A stretch of 64,000 nucleotides of DNA from an uncultured Christensenellaceae bacterium (GTDB lineage: Bacteria > Bacillota > Clostridia > Christensenellales > Borkfalkiaceae). The DNA is taken from positions 74,476 to 138,475 of the forward strand of contig CAJUSA010000005.1 in assembly GCA_910589015.1 (NCBI GenBank). Direction: 5' to 3'. Positions 25,732 through 34,267 of the stretch are shown piece after piece (the stretch's first letter is position 1; every line of letters begins with the position of its first letter). Under the pieces are notes generated by a model. It made no database searches. It had not been told where the DNA came from and saw only the letters and a list, made by a program, of their open reading frames with translations. A program made the position numbers and the translations under genes.

Positions 25732-26787
25732 ATGGGCACAATCGGTTTATGGATTGCGCTTATCGTCCTCCTCGCGTTCTCGGCTTGGTTCAGCGCGACG
25801 GAAACGGCTTACACCAGTTTTTCCACGGTGCGAATGCGTCGGCTTGCGATCAAAAAACGCGCCGCGCGTCTGGCTCTTCGGCTGAGCGACGATTACAACA
25901 AAATTCTCACGACGTTGTTGCTCGGCAACAACATTGTCAACATCGCGGGCTCGACCATTTCGACGATTCTCTTCATCGGAATGTTAGGCGGGGAACTCGG
26001 TCCCACGATCTCTACGGTCGCGCTTACCGCCGTCGTCGTCATCTTCTGCGAGATCACGCCCAAAACGATTGCGCGCGAGGCACCCGAGGCGTTTGCGCTC
26101 TTTTCCGCCTATCCGCTCGCGGCGTTTACTTATCTGTTCTATCCGTTGAATTGGCTCTTCGGGCTTTGGAAAAAGCTCGTGCTGAAAATTTTCGGGCTCG
26201 ATAAAAAGAAACCGAAAATCACCGAGGAAGAATTCAAGCTGCTCGTTTCCGACGTGGCGGACGACGGCGTGCTCAACGCGAACGAGCACGACCTCATCAC
26301 CAAATCGTTGCGGTTCGACGATCTGCACGTCGGTTCGTGCATGATCCCGCTCGATCGGGTGATCGCCGTGGAAGCGCGCGAAAATTCGCGCCTTGTCTAC
26401 AAGCTCTTCCGCGAAACCAACTTTTCGCGTATTCCCGTTTACAAGGGCACGAAGGGGAATATCATCGGTATTTTATACCGCGCCGATTTCTATGAGAATA
26501 TGCTTGCGGGCAGGCGCGATTTCGATAATATCATCCGCCCCGTTTCATATACGACGACGGACATGAAACTTTCCGAACTTATGAAACGCATGCAGACCAT
26601 GCGCGAACACATGATGATCGTCGGCTCGCGCAGCAACGCGCTCGGACTTATCACCCGCGAGGACATGGTGGAAGAGTTGGTGGGCGATATCGACGATAAA
26701 TACGATTTAACGCCCGTGACCTCACCCCTGCAACCGTTTATCCCCGAACCCGAACTTCCCGAAACGGTCGACGAAACAGAAGAATAA
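25732..26787 (+). CDS. DUF21/CBS-domain membrane protein (CNNM/hemolysin C family)
   Basis: This 351-residue protein has a DUF21 membrane domain (FSAWFSATETAYTSFS, LGNNIVNIAGS, EITPKTIARE; three to four helices) followed by a pair of CBS domains (HVGSCMIPLDRVIAVE; LGLITREDMVEELVGDI). Relatives take part in Mg2+ or Co2+ homeostasis. The usual C-terminal CorC/HlyC transporter-associated domain is absent, making the protein about 70 residues shorter than the long form. GGAGG lies 13 bases upstream of the ATG, which is rather far. A tandem AT-rich promoter region with TATAAT at 25673-25678 precedes it. Confidence 0.9.
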   Translation: MGTIGLWIALIVLLAFSAWFSATETAYTSFSTVRMRRLAIKKRAARLALRLSDDYNKILTTLLLGNNIVNIAGSTISTILFIGMLGGELGPTISTVALTAVVVIFCEITPKTIAREAPEAFALFSAYPLAAFTYLFYPLNWLFGLWKKLVLKIFGLDKKKPKITEEEFKLLVSDVADDGVLNANEHDLITKSLRFDDLHVGSCMIPLDRVIAVEARENSRLVYKLFRETNFSRIPVYKGTKGNIIGILYRADFYENMLAGRRDFDNIIRPVSYTTTDMKLSELMKRMQTMREHMMIVGSRSNALGLITREDMVEELVGDIDDKYDLTPVTSPLQPFIPEPELPETVDETEE

Positions 26788-26796
26788 AAGCCTCTG

Positions 26797-26837
26797 CGGC
26801 GGGATAAAACCCGCCGTATTTCGCGTTTTTTGCGCAA
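26797..26837 (+). terminator. Terminator after the CBS-domain gene
   Basis: CGGCGGG (26797-26803) pairs with CCCGCCG (26810-26816) around ATAAAA, and a T-rich run follows a few bases later. Confidence 0.65.
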
Positions 26838-26864
26838 AATTTTGCAAAAACGCTTGCGGTTTTA

Positions 26865-26893
26865 TTGAAAATACGCATGGATTATGGTATAAT
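26865..26893 (+). promoter_or_regulatory. Promoter of the histidine kinase operon
   Basis: TTGAAA at 26865-26870 and TATAAT at 26888-26893 are 17 bases apart, with TG one base before the -10 box. Confidence 0.85.
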
Positions 26894-26924
26894 CGTAGCG
26901 GATAATATCGGAACGGAGTAATTT

Positions 26925-28616
26925 ATGATTGCCTTTGTGATTGCATACAGCGTGATATTGCTGCTTCTCGCAATTTCGGCGGTCTTTTTATGCGTGTTTT
27001 TTCTGCGTTTACGGCCTTTTGAAACGCAGAAAACCCAAACGAGCGACGGCGGCGCAATCACGCAAATTTACGGCGCAGGCGCGGGGTGCGCGTTTCTTCT
27101 CTTCGAGGCGGAAAGCGGATTGCCCGTGTATGTGAGCGAAAACGTCGCGGCATTTTTCGGCGTGAGCGCGGAAGAAGTCCTGCGCGATACCGAGGCGCTC
27201 AAACGTGACCTTGCGCATGTTGACGCGCGCGCGTTCGACAACGCTCTTCGCGAATGGAACAAAGAGGGAACGTTCTGTTACGAACTGCCCTGTTCGAACG
27301 GGCGGATCGCCAAAATCGAGGCGTTCTCAGCGGAATGCGGGGGAAAGAAATACGTCGCTTTTACGGTTTACGACGTCACCGAAGAAAAGATCAAGCGCGA
27401 CGAAATGAGCAAAGAATTAGACGCGGCGCTTACGCAGGCGGCGGCGAAATCGACCTTCCTTTCGAGCATGAGCCACGAGATCCGCACGCCGATGAACGGT
27501 GTCATGGGCATGATGGCGCTTGCAAAAATGAATATCGACGATAAAGAGAAGGTGAAAAGCTATCTCGACAGGGCGGGCGATCTTTCGGTGTTCCTGCTCG
27601 GCATGATCAACGATATCCTCGATATTTCCAAGATCGAAAGCGGCAAAATGATCCTGTTCAATACGAATATGGACGTGTTCGCGTTTGCCGAAAAAATCAA
27701 GAATATGTTCAACGGCACGGTGACCGCAAAGGGCATCGATTTTGTCGTGGAAACCGTCGATTTTACGGCGCGGTACCTCGTTTGCGACGAACTGCGCCTG
27801 ACGCAGGTCGTGACAAACCTCGTTTCCAACGCCAACAAGTTCACGCCCGCGGGCGGCAAGATCAGCGTCACCTTCAAGCAGCTCGATCACATCGGCGGCA
27901 GCGTGCAGATGATGATCCGCGTGCGCGATACGGGCAAGGGCATCGCGCCCGAAAATATCCGCAAGATCATGCGCCCCTTCGAGCAGGAAGAGGCGTCGAC
28001 CGCGCATAATTACGGCGGTACGGGGCTGGGGCTTGCGATCTGCGACAACATCGTGCGCATGATGGGCGGCAATATCGTCATCGACAGCACGCTTGGCAAG
28101 GGCACCGATTTTTCGGTGTTCTTATCGCTGCCCGTTGCCGATGTCCGGCAGGATATGACCAAACCCGTCGAGAAGATCGAAGAACCGCAAGAGGTCGATT
28201 TCACCTTCGACGGGTGTTCGATCCTGCTCGCGGAAGACAACGAGATCAACGCCGAAATCGCCGTGGATATTCTCGAGAGCGAAGGGGCGAAAGTTACGCA
28301 CGCACGCGACGGGCAGGAAGCGGTCGATCTCTTTACGGGCAACAAAGAGCGGTTTTTCGATCTGGTGTTGCTCGATATTCAGATGCCCCGTCTGAACGGA
28401 AGAGAGGCGGCGCGGGAAATCCGCAAATGCGGCAAGGGCGACGCGCTCAGCGTGCCCATCATCGCGCTTTCCGCCGACGCGTTCGTCGAGGACGTGAAAC
28501 TTTCGGAAGAGGCGGGCATGGACGGGCATGTTTCCAAACCCGTTAATTTCGACGAATTGAGAAAACGCGCGGGCGAAATTATCGCCGCAAAGAAAAAAAC
28601 AAGGGAACCGCGATGA
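26925..28616 (+). CDS. Hybrid sensor histidine kinase with C-terminal receiver
   Basis: Of 563 residues, 1-27 form one membrane helix. A PAS-like domain spans roughly 45-155. HisKA has the phospho-accepting histidine in FLSSMSHEIRTPMNGVMG (H184). HATPase_c follows (N box VVTNLVSNANKFT, G boxes RDTGKGIAPE and GGTGLGLAICDN). A receiver domain ends the protein, with aspartate in VLLDIQMPRLN (D484). No DNA-binding output partner and no Hpt protein are adjacent, so signalling must pass to proteins elsewhere. Its stop overlaps the next gene, a large leucine-rich-repeat lipoprotein, suggesting a shared surface-sensing role. Confidence 0.95.
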   Translation: MIAFVIAYSVILLLLAISAVFLCVFFLRLRPFETQKTQTSDGGAITQIYGAGAGCAFLLFEAESGLPVYVSENVAAFFGVSAEEVLRDTEALKRDLAHVDARAFDNALREWNKEGTFCYELPCSNGRIAKIEAFSAECGGKKYVAFTVYDVTEEKIKRDEMSKELDAALTQAAAKSTFLSSMSHEIRTPMNGVMGMMALAKMNIDDKEKVKSYLDRAGDLSVFLLGMINDILDISKIESGKMILFNTNMDVFAFAEKIKNMFNGTVTAKGIDFVVETVDFTARYLVCDELRLTQVVTNLVSNANKFTPAGGKISVTFKQLDHIGGSVQMMIRVRDTGKGIAPENIRKIMRPFEQEEASTAHNYGGTGLGLAICDNIVRMMGGNIVIDSTLGKGTDFSVFLSLPVADVRQDMTKPVEKIEEPQEVDFTFDGCSILLAEDNEINAEIAVDILESEGAKVTHARDGQEAVDLFTGNKERFFDLVLLDIQMPRLNGREAAREIRKCGKGDALSVPIIALSADAFVEDVKLSEEAGMDGHVSKPVNFDELRKRAGEIIAAKKKTREPR

Positions 28617-31600
28617 AGAGCAGAAACATTTTTACCCTATTCCTGACCGTTCTTGCGGCGCTTTTATGCGCATGCGCTCTTGCCGCCTGCGGCAGTTACA
28701 ACGGCAAGCACAATATCCCCGGCATACACGAAAACGCGGTGTTCGATATTAAAACCGACCGCCTGAGTTTTGCGCGCGGCATGCAGATCGACCCCGTGGA
28801 CGTCATTGTCCGTTGCGCCTGCGTGCTTGTCGACGGCGAGGGGAACGAAGTGGAAGTCACCCGCCGCCACCTGACGGACGGCACGGTGAAATACGAACCG
28901 TTCGACCTCGAAAGGGCGGGCAACGACAAACGCATCACGGTCACTTATAAAAAAGCCGTCGGGTATATCTTCTACGACGTGAACGATTATACCGTCAATT
29001 TTTACCTCGACGAAGGGAAGGCGACGCTCTGGAAGAGCGTTCCCGCTTCGGCGGCGCTCACCGATACGCTCGATCTTTCGGTGTGGGTGGGGCTTGACGA
29101 TTACAATTATTCCACCGATTCCGCGGCGCGCGCGGCAAACGAAGATCAGGCGATGCGCTTTAACGGTTGGTATGACGACGACGGCAACCCCGTTACGGGC
29201 GTGCGTCCGCTTACCCGCACGCAGAACGGCGGCGTATCCGTCGATCTGCACGCACGGTTTCTCACGTCGGAAGAGCGCGCTGTCTTGCGGCTTTCTTACG
29301 ACAACGGCGGCAGAAGGGTGTTTTCGGGTTATACGGGCGAAAAAACCGAAACGGTGACCGTTCCCGAGGGGGTAACGTTTATCGATCTGCATGCGTTGTT
29401 TTCTTCCACGCCGCAGGCGACATCGATCGATTTCGAAAAACTGAACGTGCCTTCGACGGCGCGTTTCGAGTTTCCGCTCAGCCGCCGCGTCAATACGACG
29501 GGGTTGAAAGCGGTAACCGTCGACGGCGGCAACTCCGCATATGCATCGTATAAAGGCGCGGTGTATTCCAAGGATTATAGCACGCTTTACTTCATGCCTG
29601 CAAGTTCGATGATCAACGATTTCCACGACGCGCTCGAAGAGTTTGCGACCTATTCGTGCGCATACTGGCAGATCAATACGCTCGTCATTCCCGACAGTGT
29701 GACCACGTTGCATAATTATTGCTTCGCCTATTCGCTGCTCAGCAACGTGAGCGGGTTCGAAAACGTCAAATCGATCATGTCGGGCGTGTTTGTCGGCACG
29801 CAACTGAGCATCGACGACGGCGTCGCACTCTACACGCAGGAAGGCGAGGGCAGGTACGGGCTGAGCATGATCATCGACAAGTCGATTTCCTCTTACACGC
29901 TCAAAGAGGGCACGGTGAGCATCGCCGGCGACGCGTTCGCGCGTTGCGAAAACCTTGTTTCCGTGCAACTCGGCGACAAGCTCGAAAGTATCGGCGCGTC
30001 GGCGTTTTCGGGTTGCATATCCCTGCAAAGCATTTCGCTTCCTTCCTCGCTCGTCTCCTTCGGTTCGGCGGTGTTCTACGGCTGTAAATCGCTCGAACGG
30101 GTGGAAGGATTCGAAAACGTCAACTGGATCGACGGCAGGTCGGTGCAGGAAATGCGCACGGTGCCCGAAATGCTCTTCTACGGTTGCGAAAGCCTTCATT
30201 ACATCAACCTTCCTTCCGATCTTAGGGCGATCGGCAGCGGGGCGTTCCAACGTTGCTATGCGCTCACGGCGCTCGAACTTCCCGAAACGCTCAAAGAAAT
30301 CGGCGCAAGCGCCTTCCACAGCAGCGGGTTAGAGAGCGTGATGTTGCCCGCCGCGATCGAATCGCTCGGCAGCGCGGCGTTTTACGGCAGTAAACTCAAG
30401 AGCATCGATTTATCGCACTGTACGCAGCTCACGCAGCTCAGCGACCGGTGCTTTCAGGAGTGCAACCTGACTTCGGTCGTCATTCCCGAACGCATTGCGA
30501 CCATTCCCGAATACTGTTTCTATCACATCGAATCGCTTGAAAGCGTTTCGCTCGGCAACGTGACCGAAGTGGGCGAACGCGCCTTCTCGCGCTGTTCCGC
30601 TCTGCGCGATATCACGTTCAGCGAACGGCTTGTTTCGATCGGCGAACGCGCTTTTTCGTATTGCTACGCGATCGAAGAAATCGTCCTGCCCGACAGCGTG
30701 GAAACGGTTTACGGCTATGCCTTCCAGCATTGCGACGCATTGAAAAAAATCATGCTCGGCAGCGGGGTAGAGGTGTTCGGCGTCTATTCCTATCTTGCCG
30801 ACGGCGTTTCGTTCAACGACGCGAAGCTTGCGCTCTATCAGTGCAACAATCTCGAAGAGATCGCGGTTTCGGAAGGGAACACTTTCTACCGCGCAGTCGA
30901 GGGCGTGCTCTACGGCAAGTCGGTTTGCGGTGAGGAATATTCTGACGGCGCGGTGCTCTATTCCGTTCCTTCCGCACGCGTGCAGACCGAACTGACTCTG
31001 CCCGATAGCGTGAAAATTATGCTGCCGTATGCCTTCCAGTACCAAAAATCGGTGACTTCGCTCACGCTGAACGAAGGGCTTGAAAATATCGGCAAGGGCG
31101 CGTTTTACAGTTCGTCGTCTATAACGAGTTTGCATTTGCCTTCCACCGTGCGGCAGATCGGCGCGGGGATCCTGCTCAGTTCGAAAATTCAGTCGTTCTC
31201 GATCGACGAGGAAAATCCCGTGTTCAGTTCGGACGGCAACCTCATTTACAACGGCAACGAACTTGTGATCTATGTGGGGATCTCGCCCGAAGTGGTCATT
31301 CGAGAGGGAACGGAAGAGATCGAGAGCGGCGTGTTCATGAACAATACGCAGATCACGAGCCTCGTTATTCCCGACAGCGTGAAAACGATCGGCGCCAAGG
31401 CGTTCACGAACTGCACGAAACTGACGTCCATTACGATCGGCAGCGGGTTGAAAAATCTGGATTCGACGGCGTTTTCGGAACTTCCCGCCTTGCAGACGAT
31501 CACGGTGAGCGAAAACAATCCGAACTTCAAAGCGAAGGATAATATTCTCTATTCCAAAGACGGCACGAAACTGTTGCTGTGCGCCGCGCGCAATCAGATC

Positions 31601-32149
31601 ACCGATCTTTCGTTTTTGAGCGGCGTTACCCATATCGGCGATTACGCCTTTGCCTACCATGCCACCCTTGAAAGCATCTGTCTGCCCGAAGGGGTGAAAA
31701 CGTTGGGCGATTACGCCTTTTTCGAATGCAGGCAAGCCGCCTCGTTTACGGCATGCGAATCGCTCTTATCCATCGGCGAGCGCGCTCTCTCGTTTTCGAA
31801 GTCGATCAATACGGCGAACAGCGCCGAAACGCGTTACTGCAATACTTTGAAATACGTCGTGCTCTACGGCAATATCAAATCGATCGGCGCGTACGCTTTT
31901 TACGGGCAGTACGGCATCGAATCGACCTTCTTCAAAATGAGCCCGTCGGAAGCGACCGCGTTGATCGAGAACAGCGGGCAAAACCGCGAATATTTCCTGT
32001 ACGGCTGCCCCGCGGGCGCAACGGGCACCTATTACAACAACATCAAGCGTTATCTGTATCGGGCAACGGCGCCCGACAACTTAACGGTTAATTACGACGG
32101 CTACGGCTGGTTTTATTTCGACGGGAACAACCTGCCGCAACCTTGGTAA
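28613..32149 (+). CDS. Large leucine-rich-repeat (BspA-type) surface lipoprotein
   Basis: This 1178-residue protein has a lipoprotein signal peptide (lipobox LAAC, Cys about residue 26), an N-terminal beta-rich region of about 230 residues, and then many BspA/LRR_5-type repeats of about 23 residues with patterns such as IPDSVKTIGAKAFTNCTKL and LPETLKEIGASAFHSSGL. These repeats form right-handed solenoids used by gut and oral bacteria for binding. It would be exported and lipid-anchored at the outer face of the membrane. It overlaps the kinase gene by four bases and is followed closely by the moxR operon. Confidence 0.93.
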   Translation: MKSRNIFTLFLTVLAALLCACALAACGSYNGKHNIPGIHENAVFDIKTDRLSFARGMQIDPVDVIVRCACVLVDGEGNEVEVTRRHLTDGTVKYEPFDLERAGNDKRITVTYKKAVGYIFYDVNDYTVNFYLDEGKATLWKSVPASAALTDTLDLSVWVGLDDYNYSTDSAARAANEDQAMRFNGWYDDDGNPVTGVRPLTRTQNGGVSVDLHARFLTSEERAVLRLSYDNGGRRVFSGYTGEKTETVTVPEGVTFIDLHALFSSTPQATSIDFEKLNVPSTARFEFPLSRRVNTTGLKAVTVDGGNSAYASYKGAVYSKDYSTLYFMPASSMINDFHDALEEFATYSCAYWQINTLVIPDSVTTLHNYCFAYSLLSNVSGFENVKSIMSGVFVGTQLSIDDGVALYTQEGEGRYGLSMIIDKSISSYTLKEGTVSIAGDAFARCENLVSVQLGDKLESIGASAFSGCISLQSISLPSSLVSFGSAVFYGCKSLERVEGFENVNWIDGRSVQEMRTVPEMLFYGCESLHYINLPSDLRAIGSGAFQRCYALTALELPETLKEIGASAFHSSGLESVMLPAAIESLGSAAFYGSKLKSIDLSHCTQLTQLSDRCFQECNLTSVVIPERIATIPEYCFYHIESLESVSLGNVTEVGERAFSRCSALRDITFSERLVSIGERAFSYCYAIEEIVLPDSVETVYGYAFQHCDALKKIMLGSGVEVFGVYSYLADGVSFNDAKLALYQCNNLEEIAVSEGNTFYRAVEGVLYGKSVCGEEYSDGAVLYSVPSARVQTELTLPDSVKIMLPYAFQYQKSVTSLTLNEGLENIGKGAFYSSSSITSLHLPSTVRQIGAGILLSSKIQSFSIDEENPVFSSDGNLIYNGNELVIYVGISPEVVIREGTEEIESGVFMNNTQITSLVIPDSVKTIGAKAFTNCTKLTSITIGSGLKNLDSTAFSELPALQTITVSENNPNFKAKDNILYSKDGTKLLLCAARNQITDLSFLSGVTHIGDYAFAYHATLESICLPEGVKTLGDYAFFECRQAASFTACESLLSIGERALSFSKSINTANSAETRYCNTLKYVVLYGNIKSIGAYAFYGQYGIESTFFKMSPSEATALIENSGQNREYFLYGCPAGATGTYYNNIKRYLYRATAPDNLTVNYDGYGWFYFDGNNLPQPW

Positions 32150-32161
32150 AGAGGTGATACG

Positions 32162-33100
32162 ATGATAATCGAAAAGTCGGAAGAAATTATCAAGAAAATC
32201 GGAAACGTGCTCATCGGCAAAGAGGACGTCATCAAAAAAGTGCTCATGGCGGTGTACGCCAAGGGCAATATTTTGCTGGAAGATACCCCCGGCGTGGGGA
32301 AAACTACGCTTGCGTTGGCGTTTGCCAAGGCGCTCGGGTTGGAATTCAAACGCGTGCAGTTCACGCCCGACACCATGCCCTCGGATATCACGGGTTTCAC
32401 CGTGTATAACAAGGAAACGGGGGAATTCGATTATAAACAGGGGGCGATCGTCTGTAACCTGTTCATGGGCGACGAGATCAACCGCGCGTCGGCGAAAACG
32501 CAGTCGGCGCTCTTAGAGGCGATGGAAGAAAATTCGGTCACGGTCGACGGTGTTACGCACCGCCTGCCCAATCCCTTCATTTGCATTGCAACGCAAAACC
32601 CCGCGGGTTCTTCGGGCACGCAGCCGCTGCCCGAATCCCAGCTCGACCGCTTTATGGTCAAGCTCTCGATCGGGTATCCCGATACGAACGAACAGGTGGA
32701 AATGCTCAAACGCCATCAGGCGAGCGATCCCATCGATGCGCTCTCGACGGTCACCGACCGCGATAGTATCATCGAAATACAGAATTATCTCGGTTCGGTG
32801 AAAATTTCCGACGATATTCTCGCCTATCTCGTGGCGCTGTGCGAGGCGACGCGCAACAATCCGCTCATCGAGCTGGGCATGAGTCCGCGCGGACTCATTG
32901 CGCTTTCGCGCATGGTGCGCGCCTGCGCCGTGCTCAACGAACGCGATTATGTGACGCCCGCCGACGTAAAAGAGGTGTTTTCCGACGTCTGCGCCCACCG
33001 TTTGATTCTGCGCCCGCGCGCCAAGCTCGAAGGGCTTTCGGCTCGCGACGTAACCGAACAGATCCTTTCCGCGGTATCGCCCGCGCCCATTAACCGTTAA
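32162..33100 (+). CDS. MoxR family AAA+ ATPase
   Basis: This 312-residue protein has Walker A EDTPGVGKTTLAL, Walker B LFMGDEINRAS, and sensor segments ATQNPAGSSGTQPLPESQLDRF. MoxR ATPases act as chaperones that assemble or activate protein complexes at the membrane. It is followed by a DUF58 protein and a transglutaminase-like membrane protein, the usual partners in Firmicutes. GAGGTGAT upstream serves as ribosome site. Confidence 0.95.
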   Translation: MIIEKSEEIIKKIGNVLIGKEDVIKKVLMAVYAKGNILLEDTPGVGKTTLALAFAKALGLEFKRVQFTPDTMPSDITGFTVYNKETGEFDYKQGAIVCNLFMGDEINRASAKTQSALLEAMEENSVTVDGVTHRLPNPFICIATQNPAGSSGTQPLPESQLDRFMVKLSIGYPDTNEQVEMLKRHQASDPIDALSTVTDRDSIIEIQNYLGSVKISDDILAYLVALCEATRNNPLIELGMSPRGLIALSRMVRACAVLNERDYVTPADVKEVFSDVCAHRLILRPRAKLEGLSARDVTEQILSAVSPAPINR

Positions 33101-33103
33101 ATC

Positions 33104-34258
33104 ATGATGCTTTTCAAGAGAGTGGCTTACGCGATTTTTCTCGCCGCAGCAGTTGCGGCGTTTATCGTAACGGACAGCGGCGTCGCACTGTTTTTGTGCG
33201 TATGCCTGTCCGTTTTGCCTTTTCTCTCGTTTTTTATGCTGCTCTTTGCCGCAAAACGGCTGCGGTTCGACTTCAAGGTGCGCGAAGCGTGCATGCGGGG
33301 CGGCGCCTTGCAGATCACAATGCGGGCAAATCTTGCGCCCCGGTTTCTCGTCGGGTACCTGAAAGCTACCGTCGAGGCGGAAAACACCACCTTCCGTAAG
33401 ACTTTCCGCAAGACCTTCGTCTTTCACGACCTAAGCAACGCACCTTATGTTTTCGATTACGTCAGCGGCGATTCGGGCAGGATCAATGTGCGTTTTCCGC
33501 GTCTCGTCCTTGTCGATCTCTTCGGGATCTGTTCGGTGAAAGTCGGTTGCGCGAAGTTCGCGGAGGCGATCGTCTCGCCCGTGCTCTGTGAAGAATTGCA
33601 GATACGGCTGGGCTTCAACGCGCACGCCTCGCAGACGGGTGAAAATTCCGTTCCCCGAAAAGGCGGCGATCATACCGAAATTTTTAATATCCGCGACTAT
33701 GTTCCGGGCGATTCGCTGCATGCCGTGCACTGGAAACTTTCGGGCAAGTTCGATGAGTTGAAGAGCAAGGAATACGGTGCGACCGACGATAACCGCATGC
33801 TTGTTCTCGTTGACGCCAGCCGCAAAAAGGGTGGCGATACGGCGACGGACGAACAGCTTAACGCCGTGTTCGACGTCGCTGCGTCGGTGAGCGAGTCGCT
33901 CAAATCGCGCGGCGTATTGCATTATGTGGGCTGGTTCAACAGCGGCGCGTTCGCGCTCGAAGAGGTGCGCGACAACGACGGATTCGTGCGCATGGTCTAT
34001 GCGCTCATGAGCTGTAAGGTGGACGAAGGCAACGCCGAATCGCTCTTTTATCTCTCGCGTACGGGCGAGAGCGCCTCGTTCACCAAAGTCGTGTTGGTTT
34101 CTCCCAGCGTTACGATCGAGGAACTCAAACAGTTTGCCTCCGCCGACGTGACGGCGATCGTCGCGGGCGAGCGGGAAGGCGAAGTGCAGGAAGGCAGCGT
34201 AAAGATCGTACACGTCCCGTGCAGCAATCTGTTTGCGCTCACGGGGCGCGCCCTTTAA
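33104..34258 (+). CDS. DUF58 domain protein
   Basis: Of 384 residues, two hydrophobic segments near the N-terminus (about 5-50) anchor it. The DUF58 signature follows in the second half: YVPGDSLHAVHWKLSGKFDELKSKEY, then a von Willebrand factor A-like region (MLVLVDASRKKGG). Function is unknown at the biochemical level; it is nearly always linked to MoxR and transglutaminase genes. The start may be either of two adjacent ATG codons (33104 or 33107); no clear ribosome site is seen, so coupling to moxR is likely. Confidence 0.92.
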   Translation: MMLFKRVAYAIFLAAAVAAFIVTDSGVALFLCVCLSVLPFLSFFMLLFAAKRLRFDFKVREACMRGGALQITMRANLAPRFLVGYLKATVEAENTTFRKTFRKTFVFHDLSNAPYVFDYVSGDSGRINVRFPRLVLVDLFGICSVKVGCAKFAEAIVSPVLCEELQIRLGFNAHASQTGENSVPRKGGDHTEIFNIRDYVPGDSLHAVHWKLSGKFDELKSKEYGATDDNRMLVLVDASRKKGGDTATDEQLNAVFDVAASVSESLKSRGVLHYVGWFNSGAFALEEVRDNDGFVRMVYALMSCKVDEGNAESLFYLSRTGESASFTKVVLVSPSVTIEELKQFASADVTAIVAGEREGEVQEGSVKIVHVPCSNLFALTGRAL

Positions 34259-34267
34259 CGGACGGAT

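Noticed and set aside
28664..30319. 551-codon minus-strand frame inside the LRR gene
   Set aside because: Mirror of the repetitive LRR coding sequence; no promoter, ribosome site or family features.
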